DNA of 64,000 bases from Strigamia acuminata. Taxonomy: Eukaryota; Arthropoda; Chilopoda; Geophilomorpha; Linotaeniidae. The notes under the pieces are model-generated. The model did not search any database, was not told where the DNA came from, and saw only the letters and a list, made by a program, of their open reading frames with translations. The stretch lies in assembly GCA_949358305.1 (NCBI GenBank), contig OX442321.1, positions 8,953,605 through 9,017,604 on the forward strand, given 5' to 3'. Below, in pieces: positions 1 to 12,989 of the stretch. A program made the position numbers and the translations under genes. The first letter of the stretch is position 1; the number at the start of each line of letters is the position of its first letter.

Positions 1-3000
1 CTTTGATGTTTGACGGGAGGTTGGACGATGTGGTCGGGATCAGTCAGCGTTTGCGGTCACACCTGGTGCGGGGGTGTCGTGGGAATTGATGGCGTCTCAT
101 CTCCCCCACCTCCCACTCTTACTCGAGGAAGTCTCTTGTGGGTGTTCATTAAAGTTAAGAGGGGAGAGATGAATCGGAGTCAAAGAGGTTCACCTGCCTG
201 AATGAGAAACAGGTTTTCTGCGCACTATTTTCGACGTATGAGAGACCCCGAACGATGGAGAGAAAAATTGGATTCAACATTTTTTATTTCCGGTTGTTGA
301 GGTCGTTTGAGGTTTTCCCTTACTCTTCTTGCAAATATCCTGTATACCATTTCTGAGTAAAAGTGGAGACGCTCGGAGAACGCCCTTGCTATTTATTGTC
401 GGCGAGTTTTTATTTTCTTGCTTGCCTTCTTTTTTCTTCTCTCTCGTTGTAATATCCGCCCCCGCAACTCTGATTTCTCAGCTCCCTCCCGTGCAGGAAA
501 TTGGTGAGCTGCGTCCGTACCACCAAACAAAAGTCGAACGATTCGCACCACTCTTTCCTTCGTATATCCCCACATCCCCATCTTTTGCTTTTTGATGGTT
601 ATATGTGCAAAATGGAATACGTTTTTCCCAAAACGCACTGTCCACTTTGATCCGTCCCTTCTTTTCCATTATATTGCTTCATATTTTTTTTTCTACATAT
701 AACTCGATGGACCGAGGCGTTCTTGGAATATTAAATCACTTCTTTTTATACGCACGGTTTACTACATTTCTTCTTACAACATTTTTTTCATACATGAAAA
801 TTCTGATTAATATATTTGAATACTTTTTTCAGGAAAAATCTATTGGTTTTGAATTTTAGAGTTTTGTTAAGTAGTCAAGTTTATTTCAGACGAGAAGGGT
901 GTGTATTCTCTGGGTTTTGTGGGTTGTGATCGATGTCGCTGCAACGAGGGTGTGGGTTATGAGATGGGTATGTGGGGTTGGGAGAATGGTTGGAATTGTT
1001 GGCGTGAAATGTCCAGACAGGAGAGAGAGCTTTGCTTTGGAAATCCGTTGGTGGATCCTTTTTGCACAGAAATGTCCCCGTTAAAGCCTCATCGCCACCA
1101 ATTTGTATTCGCCACTTGGAGGCGCCACCACGCAAATCACGCACAATCTGCATGGGAAAAGCGAGCGTCCGGAAGCGGTGAGGCGCCAGAACACCCTCCG
1201 TTTAGAGATTACTCTGAGCGCGCCTTGTGAGGACTCAGATGCCAATAATTAGAAAATAGAGCGAAGCGTGGAATGAAAAAGAAATATTTTTTCTCTCCCT
1301 CTTTCTCTTTTTCTTTCTTTCTCTCTTCGTGTTGATTGTAAGTCGCCATTTTGAATTGCGAGGAATGAAAGTAGTTTTGGCTACAATGTGGCGAGGTGTT
1401 TTTCAGTTGGAGTACAATGAGTCCATTCTTGCAAGTTGCCGTGAATGGCAAAGGGGATGATAAACAAAGACGTAAAAAGAAAATAGGAAGAAAAGGAGAT
1501 TTACTCAAAGACCTACCACAGAGATGGAGTCTGTTATTAAAGATGGGTAACACTGGAGTCAAAGGTATTTGCAAGTCGTCATGTACTCTCGGTACTTCCG
1601 TCTAGAGGTCTTCATTATTCCAATTATGGTATTGAATTCCACGTATTCGGTGCAAGGTATAGCAAATAAGATGTTTACTAAATGCTGTTTTGAATAGGAA
1701 TTAATCAGAAACTTGAGTTTATTTGATTAAAATTGTTTGCTTTTGTAGAATTGATAGTGTACTTACAGAATTTCATGGTGGTCTGTGGAAGTTCGTAGAA
1801 CGAAACGACCAAAACGCTTAACACGGGAGTTTTGGATGCGCCTGCTGTACTTATTTGCCTTTAAATTGCAGTAATAGACGTTACAAAATAGTTACTGGCA
1901 TTATTTTCTACTCAGTGTGGGATTTAAAAACCGGTTGAAGAAAGAGAAAAAACATTAAATACATTCTGTTTGTATGGTTTTTTGTGTTTCTATAAACAGC
2001 AAAACTACGAATGTACACGAGATTATTTCGTTTTTGTGTCTGTTTATAGTTTAATTTTTGTGTTTTACAAGTAAATGGCAATTAAAATTTCTTAATTTTC
2101 TCCCAATGTACTAATTGTGGTCCAATTCTACCCACTTTTTTGTGTAGCAGTAATTTTTAATTTAGTTGTAAAATAAAAAACAGGGATAAACATTTTTTTG
2201 CAGGTCTTGACTTTTGATAATGGTTTACAACTATTTTCGGTGTCCGTTCTGTTTATAGAATCATTAAAAACAGCAAAAAGAAACTTTGAATGTATCTATT
2301 GAAGTGAGTTCTGAGATGCGATGAATTTGTATGTTCATTTAGAAGTTTTATATTATAAAATGTTGCATGTAGCAGAAAGCACTGAATAATGAAAAATTAC
2401 ACCAACAATTTTTAAGTGAACCCACGCACTATTGCTCTTGGCAACTTCCCCTCCGCGGTTAATTGGAGCCGTGCGCTAAGTGGGATTGAAAGAAAAATAT
2501 TTCTGTCAACTGGGAAAATAAATTTAAAATGGAATAATTTTTTTTTAAAAATATAAACGAGTAGTTTTGTTTATTGCTAAAGGCAGAAATACAAACTGTT
2601 GATATATTTTTTTATATCGACTCTTCTGTGTACAGGTTTGCTGAAGTCATCGATCGCGGTCCACCGGGAAACCACAAACAAGTTTGAATGGACCACAAAT
2701 GCAAATAACAACAAATTATTAAATAAATGAAATAGATAGGAAAACCAAGTGAAAACAGTATAGGCTGTATTCAAAGAGCAGTGTTTTCTGTGTTTGTTTT
2801 TTTTTCTATTTTGTAACACGACAAAATAAAAAACAAACACTTAAAACACGCAAATCAACACTTTTTGAATGCAGCTAGTTGACTTAATCACCCTCGTTGA
2901 CTTAATCTGCACATGAAATCTACGTTAAAATCAAAATGACAGCGTTTGGCGATGAAAAATTGTACCGGTAGTTTAAAAAGCGACGATTTTAACGAGGGTT

Positions 3001-6000
3001 TAGTTGCGTGAAATATCTTAAATTTTTGCTGTGACATATTTACGAGATGAGCGACGGGGGGAATGCTTGGAATATTGCTAACTCATTGATTGTTAATTAA
3101 TCACTCTAGTGAACTCTGTCGGAGAAGGCAAAAGCTTGGTGACGCCCTTGTAGAAAAGTTGAAGGGAACGTTTTGTTTTGCGTCTTGTTAATGGAGTGAC
3201 TTGACAAAATGTGCTGTATCATTAAAAAGGTTACTCACCCCTTTGGATCCCATTCATAGATTTATTGGAGTAACTCGAGACAAATTGAAATGCAGGGGCG
3301 AAAAGGAAAATGCAACTTATTCAACACTTATCCGTGCCACAAAAGGATCTATTTTTAAGCTTTGTAAAGACTATAATGTTTACATATTTCAAAGTGGTGT
3401 TCCTAAACACCCGGTGATGGATCCGTAAACAGCACGTGCGCCGACAAGAAGTTGTTGTCAAGACACTCGAGGTCAACTCGTCCAAGTAAACACTCGACTA
3501 AATTCACACTTGACAAGAGTTTTAACGGAAATGCTCGTGCTAGCCCTCTTTTCTTTTATCTGCCCGTACACTGCGAAGGAACAAAAGTGTGAAAAGATAC
3601 ATAAAATGTGAATGGGATGCAGTATGTTGAGGGTTATGAATGAAAAGTAACTCGAACGAGATAAAAATAACCAGCACCTTCCTCTCTTCTCTTCTCTTCT
3701 CTTCTCTCTCCTTCCTTCCTTTACTCGTTTCTTGTTTCTTGTTTCTTGATTGTGGCGCGTGAGAATTGTATGGGATAAGAGGCGAAACTCGTTTGCCCGC
3801 TCCCACCACAAATCAAAACACGGGATGATGTTCCGCGGTTGATTTACTCCTCCCCCTTCATCTGTATCCCCTCAGAAATACTGATTGGTGGTTTGTCTTT
3901 TGTTCGGCGTTGGCAAGCGGCGTCGTCCTGATGACAGAGTCAGGCGTTTCAAAGGGATGTCAAACGAAATGAACGCCATTGACGAGGACCTGCTCGCAAT
4001 TTCCCGCGTTTTTCTGGAGGACCCTGCTTGAAGGAATGTAATGAGGGAGTTGGACGAGTGGGCGTTTTCTAGCAATCATTTGCCCCTTGTTTGGTGACGA
4101 GCATGAGGTAATTATTAATCAAATTGATGAGGGCATCTAATGATTGCAAGATGAATTTTCTGGGGAAAAAAATGTTATTTATTGACAAATTCCGAATTAT
4201 TTTCCATTTTAATGCTACGATATATATCTTTGTACACTGTATACGTATCACAGTTTGTTTGTATTCAATGAGCACCGTGTAATTTATCAACAGTTATTAC
4301 TTTTATTTATTGCAACATTTCTGCACCCCAACATGCCGTGAGATTTTTCTACTTGTTATCGTGTCTCGCGCTTCTCTTTCCCCATACGCGCTTCGAGGGC
4401 CCCGCTTGATGACGGAGGGGTGCGCGAACCCGGTAAAATGAAACTAATGAACTCAGTGATTTGAGCAAGATGAATTTTCGTTTTGGGGGTTCGACCTTGT
4501 CCCTTGACAAGCAGGTGTGGTATCTTTCCGGAGAACGCGTGGGTGGGCAAACAACGAAAGATTTCTCGCATACCGGTATTTAAGAGCTAAGGTGTGTGTG
4601 AGTCGTGGATTCAACGTGGCCGTCATACTGTACAGCGGAGCGAGATTGAAAAACATTCAAGTAGCGTCTGCAGCTTTGGTAATGAGGTTCATACATCAGG
4701 CCAAAGGGTGTGTAGAGGAGTGGACGATGCGGGCTGTGAGCGCGCGCTGGTCACGTGCGTTGGCTACCCAATTTACAACGTGGTGGCAAGAAGTTTCGGG
4801 GCGTTCAATTTGAGAAAACAGCGGGTCAACGACAGTCGCTGGTCGAGACGCCGTTTCCCAATCACTGCCGACCCCGATACAGCGATCGAGATAACGTCCG
4901 AGATGCGAGGGTCGTCTTAAAGAGGCTTTTCGAGCCTCGAGTCCTTGTCTGGAGTGTCATCTCGCTCGGTGAAATATGCCCATTTCTCGCAGCTGAAACC
5001 CCCATACGCGTGCGCAATCTCAAGGGCTTAATACCCTTCCCTTGCGACCACTGTAGGTGGTCAAATTCTCTATCCACAATCAAACAACACCTGGTTTTTA
5101 AGTCAATGTAAAAACACACCTGGACCAGTTAGCAGTCACCAGTCACCAGTTGCCAATTGGTGACGCCAATTAGTCGTCCGAGGAGAGAATGGTAAGCACT
5201 AAGCAGGCAGGTTTTATTCCAGATTTTTGCCTTAAACAAGTTTGGTCAATGCCATAGAATAAAGTTTTGAAAAGGGGAAGGAGAGAATCATCTTGTAAAT
5301 ATTTCAACGAGGGGTCCGTGGCGTCCCTGAATCGGGTGGTCGCCTGCGGGGCTAATGGCGTGCGTGGGCGTGGGGGAGTCGGCGGGAGATTGGTGCAACA
5401 GTCTTCACAATGGCTCTCTTCAATGTGTTTATACATTTTCATCCGACCGTTTTCTGGGTTTGTGGACTTCCGACTCGAGTCCATCCGAGGACATTCGAAG
5501 CTGCAAAGAAATTCAAATAAAATGGGCTTGCAAAGGAGAATTTTCAAACACCACATTTCGCTTGCCAAAGAATACTTTAAAACTGATGAAAAGTTTCAAC
5601 TTTAGAAAAATAAAATAAATAAAAAAGAAGAAATATAAAATATTTGACTTTTTATCATTGTAGTATTTATTGATTGTGACGCTCTACCTTGTAAGATATT
5701 TCTACTTTTAGAGTCGGACATACTAAGTTCATTTGGATGTTACTATTATGTCGAGTCAATTGAGTACTCACGGAGGTGTTGGACATTTGTAATGTTAACA
5801 GATGGCATCGAGTCCCGAATTTGCAGGGGTCTTGTCAAGTGGACCTTTTGCGACTCCTCCTGAGTTCTTTGTATTGAACGAGGCCTATTTCTAGAATTGG
5901 CCAAGAGGGGGTGAGTATACAATCCTTTGGTGGTGTTGGTGTGTGTGTGTGTGGGTTTTTGATGGGTGTGTTTCTGACCTCCAGAGATGGGAATTTGTCA

Positions 6001-7320
6001 TGGAAGGGGAGGTTTTAACGGTTAGGGATTATCATTTAAAGAGTAAAACTTTAATTGATTGGTTTTTGTGAAAAGCAAAACAAATCAATTGTTTCTGGCA
6101 GATGTTCGTCACTTGCACATCTGCTGCTTGTCTCGTTTGACGCGAATTTCTACATAAATCGGCACCTGTCCATCATTAAATTCCGCGTCGCTGAGTCTTT
6201 TTAAACTCAAGAGGACGCGCGCGTCCATGCAATCTCTTTTGCCTCCTTGATAAAAAAAAAATTATTACTTTTAAATAAAAAGTTTATTCAATTCGGTTTT
6301 CATTTTGCTTCAACTTGAAACTGGCCTTAAAAGTAAGTCATTTGCTGATTGGTTGAATTGTGCGTCCTAGTGGGTGTACCTGGGACCATTTGTTATTTTC
6401 GGCATAATTAATTAATAGTGCCTTATACAGACGACAGGTGACGAATGATACAAGGGGGAGGTGGTCCAAACTAAATGCGTTTCCGCTTTTGTGCAGGTAT
6501 GTCGGTGTGTGGGTGGAGTCGGCAATGTGCGCACCTATTGTTATAGAGAACGCGCGCGTTTTTGATAAATGTCCGTACACCCACCGTGTCGCAGTTTGCG
6601 AGGGCCAGCTCATTGTCATCAACTTTAAGAGCACTATGCGCGGTTTACGGGGGGTCGCCAACTACTTATTTATTGAAACGCGCCGTAATTTTCGTGTCAG
6701 TGCGAATATCGATGAGGTTAAATACTTTGGAAAAGAAGTTTAGACGCGATTCGACGAGGGGTCGTACAAGGCAAACAAGAGTGCAAGGTGTAAAGAGATT
6801 GATTTACAACTCACCTGTGTTGAGGTTGGCAGACATAGCTGAGGTGTGAGAACGCACACGCCACTCCTACACCCATGCAAGCCCGACGGGACACCCAGCA
6901 TCTTTGTCCGCTGCTTGTGGTTGCATCGAGAAATCGAAGGGGGGTCTCAAGATGGACACTGGTCAAATGAAAGATTGGACTCGGGGGAGACAGCTTGATG
7001 TTGGCCCCCCTTTTCTAGGACCACCTATAACGTCCGTGAATCGTCCATGTGCTGTTTTTTGTTTCCTTTGGGGGCTTCTTGAGGGATAATCCTTCGTGTT
7101 CCCTTAGGCTCAGATTAACTCTGTGCCCTTTTTGACTCGCTTGGTGGTCACTGAAATGAACAAAATGTAAACAGGACTTGAAGTTTTTTTTTTTGCTCAT
7201 TTTATTACCATGAAGATTAATTTTTTCAGTGGATTAACAAAATTTATAACTTAATTTTGGTGATTTAGATTTAAAAAATTCGTGTGACTTTTTGGCTTTG
7301 GTTTAGCAGTTCCGCGTAAA
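1..7320. other. Non-coding spacer without recognisable genes
   Basis: I find no protein family, tRNA or rRNA here. The open frames present are short, overlap on both strands and show no splice-flanked conserved peptides. The DNA alternates AT-rich runs with CpG-containing patches (around 4.4-5.1 kb and 6.2-6.7 kb). A pyrimidine tract with CTCTT and TTTCTTG repeats lies near 3684-3760. It may hold distal regulatory DNA or introns of a gene outside the window, but nothing in the sequence proves this. Confidence 0.5.
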
Positions 7321-7323
7321 CTC

Positions 7324-7583
7324 AGATGGTTCTAAAATATATTTTACAGTATTAGTTTTCATTTAATGCATTCAAAAATGTGTAGAATTTCGCGGAATTA
7401 AGTGTATTATTCCTACATTAAATAATGCATTTTATTATACAATTAAAAAAATTTATTTTGAAAATGTAAATGTATTATCTTTTGTAAACTAATATAATGC
7501 AGAAATGTATTACATTCTCATGAAACCCAATGCATTTCAAAATACATTTCAATGAAATTTCAATATATTTTTGAATCAAATGG
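7324..7583 (+). mobile_element. MITE-like dispersed repeat, diverged copy
   Basis: The ends read CAGATGGTTCTAAAATATAT and TTTTTGAATCAAATGGG, which form imperfect terminal inverted repeats. Inside are several AATGCATTT motifs and the block TTTCGCGGAATTAAG. The same blocks occur in reverse orientation at 8777-8982, so the two are inverted copies of one short AT-rich non-coding element. No transposase is encoded. I see no convincing target-site duplication and cannot assign a superfamily. Confidence 0.5.
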
Positions 7584-8776
7584 GAATTCATTGCGAGTCA
7601 ACGATAAAATGTTTTTCTTTTTTTTCAAAATTCGAATTATATTCGACAAGTTCATTTTGTTCAATTAAAAGTTGTCACCTCTGCGAGAAAGACCACCTTC
7701 GATGGCATACTCAAGATTCGATGGTGGTCACAGTTGGATTTTGTTGATTTCAACTCACCGATCCTATTGTATACCCACGGACGGCGCCAACTCGTTGGGC
7801 AGGTCAGAGTCGAAAGTGGGTTTCTTGTTGACCTGTCCGACGATATGCATTCATCGGAATTGACCATTCAATTGTCGTTTTAAAAAGGGTGGAGAAGTGC
7901 ATTTTCGACTTAAAGGACCACCCTGCAACAACTGGTCAAGAGGAAAAAGAAAAATTACTTTGAGGGTGAGTGCTGCCAATACCAATTGAAATAACATTTC
8001 TTTCGGATCACTGCTTCCTGCCAATACCCTCTGAAATTGAAATTTTAAATTCTCATTCTTATATTTTAATAGTTGTGCACTTGCGGTGCAATTTATTGTT
8101 TTATGTGGTGATGTTTGTTCGAGTGACAGTTTTGGACAGGTGTGTGCCTAAGGGGGTATTGTTGGCGTCTTCTAGTTGGGGGGTAATTAAGGAGGGGTCT
8201 TGGTAATGGGGTAATCACAGTAATGGAGAAAAGGCAGGTACTTAAGACTTGCTCCCGTTAATAGCGCCATCATGACTAACCCTCGAGGCTACAAACGTCT
8301 TGAGATATTTGCTCAAAGTGGCAACAGTGCAAACGTAAATGGTGCAAGGGTTGAAAGAGTAATTTTTTTTCTCTTTAAGGTGTTTTTCATTAGGAGTTGA
8401 AGAGCAGTTGATGAGTTGTGGAGAGTGGGCCATGGCGGTGGTTTTCGTTTTTATTATTATTATTTTTTTTTTCGTTCCCCTTTCTGTGAGAAGAAAATTA
8501 AAAACGATATCCATGATGGAGTCGGCTTTTTATGGAGCAGTCAAGCCTAAATGTCTTTTCTTTTTTTATATACAGTCGTTGAAATTTGAGCATGCGTCTT
8601 AAGTACGGGTAAATTTTGTGATTTTTCTTCGCCTCCTCCTCCTCCTTCTCTCACATTTATTTTAGCTTTTTCAAGTTGCTTTTCCCTTTCAAGTCGAATG
8701 TTTGGCTCAATTTTGTTTTATTATTAAAACCAATGTATCTTCATTTAGTTGATTCACGTTTGCAATTCTGAAAACG
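7584..8776. other. Spacer between the two MITE-like copies
   Basis: No gene is recognised. The stretch contains short unrelated open frames and T-rich runs near 8440-8470. Confidence 0.5.
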
Positions 8777-8982
8777 TCCCATATGGTTCAAAAATACATC
8801 GAAATTATATTGCAAATTAGAATGCATTTTTGTGTGCTATTGGTTTGCAAATGGTATTAAGAAATGCATTCCCAATATTATTATTTGCCAAATACGAATA
8901 CATTTTTGCAATTGTATTACTTAACTTAATTCCGCGAAATGCTATACATTTTGGAATGCATTTATTTTTTAACCATATGGGA
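8777..8982 (-). mobile_element. MITE-like dispersed repeat, better preserved copy
   Basis: This copy has clean terminal inverted repeats: TCCCATATGGTTCAAAAATA at the left and the complement of TCCCATATGGTTAAAAAATA at the right. The interior carries repeated AATGCATT motifs and the TTTCGCGGAATTAAG block shared, inverted, with 7324-7583. It is about 206 bp long and non-coding. The ends and the shared block are seen directly; the interpretation as a MITE is inferred from them. No obvious target-site duplication flanks it. Confidence 0.6.
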
Positions 8983-11900
8983 TCGCGAGGGACTTTATTT
9001 TGATTCGATTTGATAAATAACATGAATAAGCGTAATTGCGAATTTATTTTTTATTTTTCTTTACCAATAACAAATTTTTGAAAACATGACTGGCTAACCC
9101 AAGTCAAGTCAATGTGCCCGCCACCTACGGACGGAAAGTTGTAAAGTCACATGTGACAAATTAGATCCATGATGAAATAAAACGAACACTATCCATTGAT
9201 GATTTTTTCTCACCCTTAGTTTCCCCCTTTTTTCTCTTTCTTTCGTTCTTTCTTTCCCTCTTCTCTCTCAACCCTCTTTTTCTACCCCCGGAAACTCTGG
9301 CTATTGGATGTGCCGCGTGTGCCTCGGCCTAGCAGACGGGGGGTCTGACATCCCATCTGTTTTCCCGCCTGCTCTAAACAACGGGAACTAGTAAGGACAC
9401 AAACTCCGTGTCGTTGACGAAACGATAAAAATCGTACGACATTCGTCATGGACAACATGAACAATGAACCAGAACTAATTCAACAGTGTTGTTAACGCTG
9501 CAGTAGAAAACACCTACAAGGGGCACGTTGACCTCATCAATTAATTAAAAGAAAGAACCCCTTTAAAGTTTTCGAGGAGTATTATTTGATTTTTGAACGT
9601 TTGGCCGAGGGAAGAATGGTGCAGCGAACATGCACCCTCACACGTCGACTGAGGAACGCTGAAGCTTCCGGTTGGGTCGCATCCTTCCGGTTGGTGGCGC
9701 CCCATTGTACTTGTACTCGGATATGGGGAGACGAGTCCCTTTTCCCGAGCATTTCTGAAATTTATGTTAATGCACACTCGCATTGGTGTTTGCTTTATGT
9801 AACAATGCCTGACTGTCATCTCCGACACTGCTATTGTCGATGACGTAACGGATGGGCGCCGGCACGTGACTGTGTGTCATCAAAAGTGGGAAAAGAACTA
9901 AAGGATGATTTCGTATATGTATGTGCGCAATGTTCATAGACCCCATATGGGGATGTGTTAAGGCCACTTCCGGTCTTACGCAATGGGGTTGGTGTCGCGC
10001 ATGAATGTCACTTGATTATTGTTTGCGAGCAAGATTGGTGAGTCATAGCCAATGCTTTTTACTTATCTGTGTGTATCTGTAAAATTTATTTATACTTTTC
10101 TATGAGATAAATTTGAAACAAGAAATTCTTGCGTTTGCTTTGATTTGTTTTGGTTGTTTTGGTTTTGTTTATTATAGGTCTCTTCTTCATCGACGGCAGA
10201 TGTCGAATATTGTAGTCACGTGGCGCTTTGTGGTACGTTGCATGAAATTGAAGCATGCGCGTGCCGAATTGTTGCCTCATTGGCCTCGTTTCGGTTCGAT
10301 GATTGGCAGGATGATGGCGAGTAAACAATACGATGTCCGTGGTGCACGTGGCATCGGCAAGCATCCGTGCAATATTACTATCTATTCAGCTATGGTTATT
10401 AAAATTCAGGTTTTCATTAATGTTCTATAGCACAATCGATTATGAGTTGAGATTTTTTTAGACGTGGATGTGGCTATGCATTAAACCGTGATATACTTTA
10501 ATCAACTCTATAACGGAATATAAACTTAAGGCTAAGGCGTAGCAAATGTGAGGTCGATTTCGGAACTTTTTTTTCCAATTTTATTTTTTATGCGTATAAA
10601 TGGAGGTTATTATTTTTCTTTTCAGATTTAAAAGTGTTAGATAAAATATCGGGGGAGGGAAAAAATTACACATTTGAGTAAATTCAAAAATAAAATTGGC
10701 AATAGAAAAAGTGATGAAAAAATATATATAGGGAAATTTCGGTGTCTTTGGGAAAGGTCATAAAAATACGAGAAGTCGAGCCAATAAAAAGCAATTTTGA
10801 AAAGAAATATTTTGTCGACCGATCTAGGTTAACACCCCTTGGTTTTATTTATTTCCTTCGTCTCGTATTATTAACATGGAAGCGTTTTTTTAGCAAGTAT
10901 AATTCGGAACCCATTTCTTGGCAAACCATTTAGCCCGACGTAATTTGCTTCGGATTTCATTGTTTTTTGGGGAAACCACAACAAATTAAAAAATGATTTC
11001 ATATCAATTTCATTACAAAATTTAGAAATATTTAACAGGATTAAAATAAAAAATAAAAAGAGGAGATTATCCGATTAAGAGATAGTGTTGTTCGAAAACA
11101 ATTTGTAGGACACAATCAATGCATTAGTTTTTCTTTGCTCGACTGGCATTTAATAAAAGGCTAACAAAATGAGTTATGTCGCGCAATCGGATTAATTTCT
11201 TTGTATCGCGCAACTCTGCACGACCATTATGTTATCTTAATGTGGGATAATCCACAATTGGATGGAGCATATTTAATAATGGTTCCCATGATGCTTTTGA
11301 TTCTGGCCACAAATGGAGACCCTTGGGGAACATTTTTCCCAATTTGACTCGTTCGAGGGTCGGATTGAGCTTCGCTACAACTCCACCTCCTACCTCCCAC
11401 GTCCATTCCCTTCCTCCCTCCCCTCGATTGCTTTTTCCCTTCCCCCCTTGTTCTTCGCCTTAGGACTTTACAAATTAAGCAAAAAAATTTATGGCCCTTA
11501 GTTGCGAGTGTCACTCTCCTCATTTCTCGCACATCACGTGACGCCTTTTGTGGTTGGTGCACGCGCTTTTCCACCACTTTTCATTACGAAAATGATCATG
11601 GCGACGTGTCACGTGTCGTGCCACGTGACGGCCGCGAGAGATACGGTGTCGGAAAATGGCCACGCGGCCAATTGCCGCCTCTCGACCGCTACGAACTGTC
11701 GTATCAAAATTTATCGTGATTGAAATTATGAAATGGTTCATTTGATTGAGGCGCATGCGAGGGAACTGACAACAATGGCGCTCCCAGGCAAAATAAATGG
11801 CGCCCGAGGGGGGGTCGTCGAGGCATCATGGGTATGGCGACGATTATACGGTAAAAGGAGACGCGCATATTGTGATATTCATCGGAGGGGTTAGGTGGAC

Positions 11901-12220
11901 GCCTAGTGGGTGGTCATGGTGTCCATTATATCCATCTATTTACCCTCACTTTTCTTCTTTCATCCGCCATCCCCCTCTTCCTCCTTTCTGTTTTTTTTTG
12001 TTTGTCTGTCGAAACCTTTCAGGATCCCTTAATTTATTTGAGTATCGGCTGGACGCCTTACATTTGGGAGTACAAATTGATCAGATGCGGTTATTAGAGG
12101 GATGATTGTATGAAAAGCTTAGAGTTTGTTGCGGTTATTCGTAACTAATTTATGCTGTTTGTGTTGTACGGCGTGGAAATATGTGTTGGGAGTGAGACAA
12201 TCCAAAAACAATAAACATGT
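8983..12220. other. Non-coding spacer
   Basis: No gene or RNA is recognised. The stretch alternates AT-rich segments (10.4-11.1 kb) with more GC-balanced DNA (9.5-10.4 kb and 11.3-12.1 kb). Open frames up to about 116 codons exist, but both strands are open at once and none resembles a known family. Confidence 0.5.
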
Positions 12221-12227
12221 ATTTGTT

Positions 12228-12989
12228 TCGAGGGGGGCGACATTCGACCGAATCTCTGACAATGGCTTCCGAATCCCGCCCGAATCTTTCCGAATCCCAC
12301 CCGAATCTTTCCGAATCCCACCCGAATCTTTCCGAATCCCACCGAATCTTCGAATCTCGAATCTTTAAGTTGTATACAAATCGAGAAAAATAAAAACAAA
12401 ATTTATGATTAAAAAATGTAATAATATTTTTACAAGAAACTTCCTTGAAATTGTCCTTGAAATTGTCCGTAAAATCATCATCGGAAGAAATTATACCTGC
12501 GCACCTCGCTGCGCGGTATCTGCGCATGCGCATTTACGATTTAGCGCGAACTTCAAATTAATCCCGGAATCGAGCCCGGAATTCATCATTGTTCGCAATT
12601 GTGATTGCATTTGATTGCGTGCTATTTTACCTCGTATTTTACCACATTTCACTAAGAGTTAAAATTAAAATTAAAAAACATTCCCACTTCACTAAATTTA
12701 TTTGAAAAAAATCATATGAATCTTTCTGAATCCCATCCGAATCCCGCCGAATCCCACCGAATCCCGCCGAATCCCACCGAATCCCATCCGAATCTCCCCG
12801 AATCTCATTCGAATCCCCCCCGAATCCCCCGAATCTATCCGAATCCCCCCGAATCCCAGCCGAATCCCCCGAATCTTTCCGAATCTTTCCGAATCTTTCC
12901 GAATCTTTCCGAATCCCATCCGAATCTTTCGAATCCCAAAGAAGATTCGAATCTCTGACAAGCAGATTCTGATTGTCGCACCCCTCGAT
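12228..12989. repeat. CCGAATC minisatellite element with inverted ends
   Basis: Two arrays of a degenerate unit of the type CCGAATCYY(N) lie at about 12270-12365 and 12716-12955, separated by about 350 bp of AT-rich DNA. The whole is bounded by inverted 15-mers: TCGAGGGGGGCGACA at 12228-12242 and the complement of TCGAGGGGTGCGACA at 12975-12989. Next to each arm the motif CGAATCTCTGACAA occurs in direct orientation (near 12249 and 12949). The bounded structure suggests a mobile or foldback-type element whose interior has expanded as a minisatellite, but no transposase is present. Confidence 0.6.

Noticed and set aside
4480-4510. GGTTCGACC resembling a tRNA B box
   Set aside because: No matching A box, acceptor stem or anticodon arm at the right distances.
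4517-5111. Overlapping plus-strand frames near 4.5-5.1 kb
   Set aside because: Long frames exist in three overlapping registers in a GC-balanced patch; peptides look random and no splice structure or family motif is seen.
12150-12533. Arg/Phe/Asp-rich frames over the CCGAATC arrays
   Set aside because: They are translations of the minisatellite in various phases and not conserved protein.
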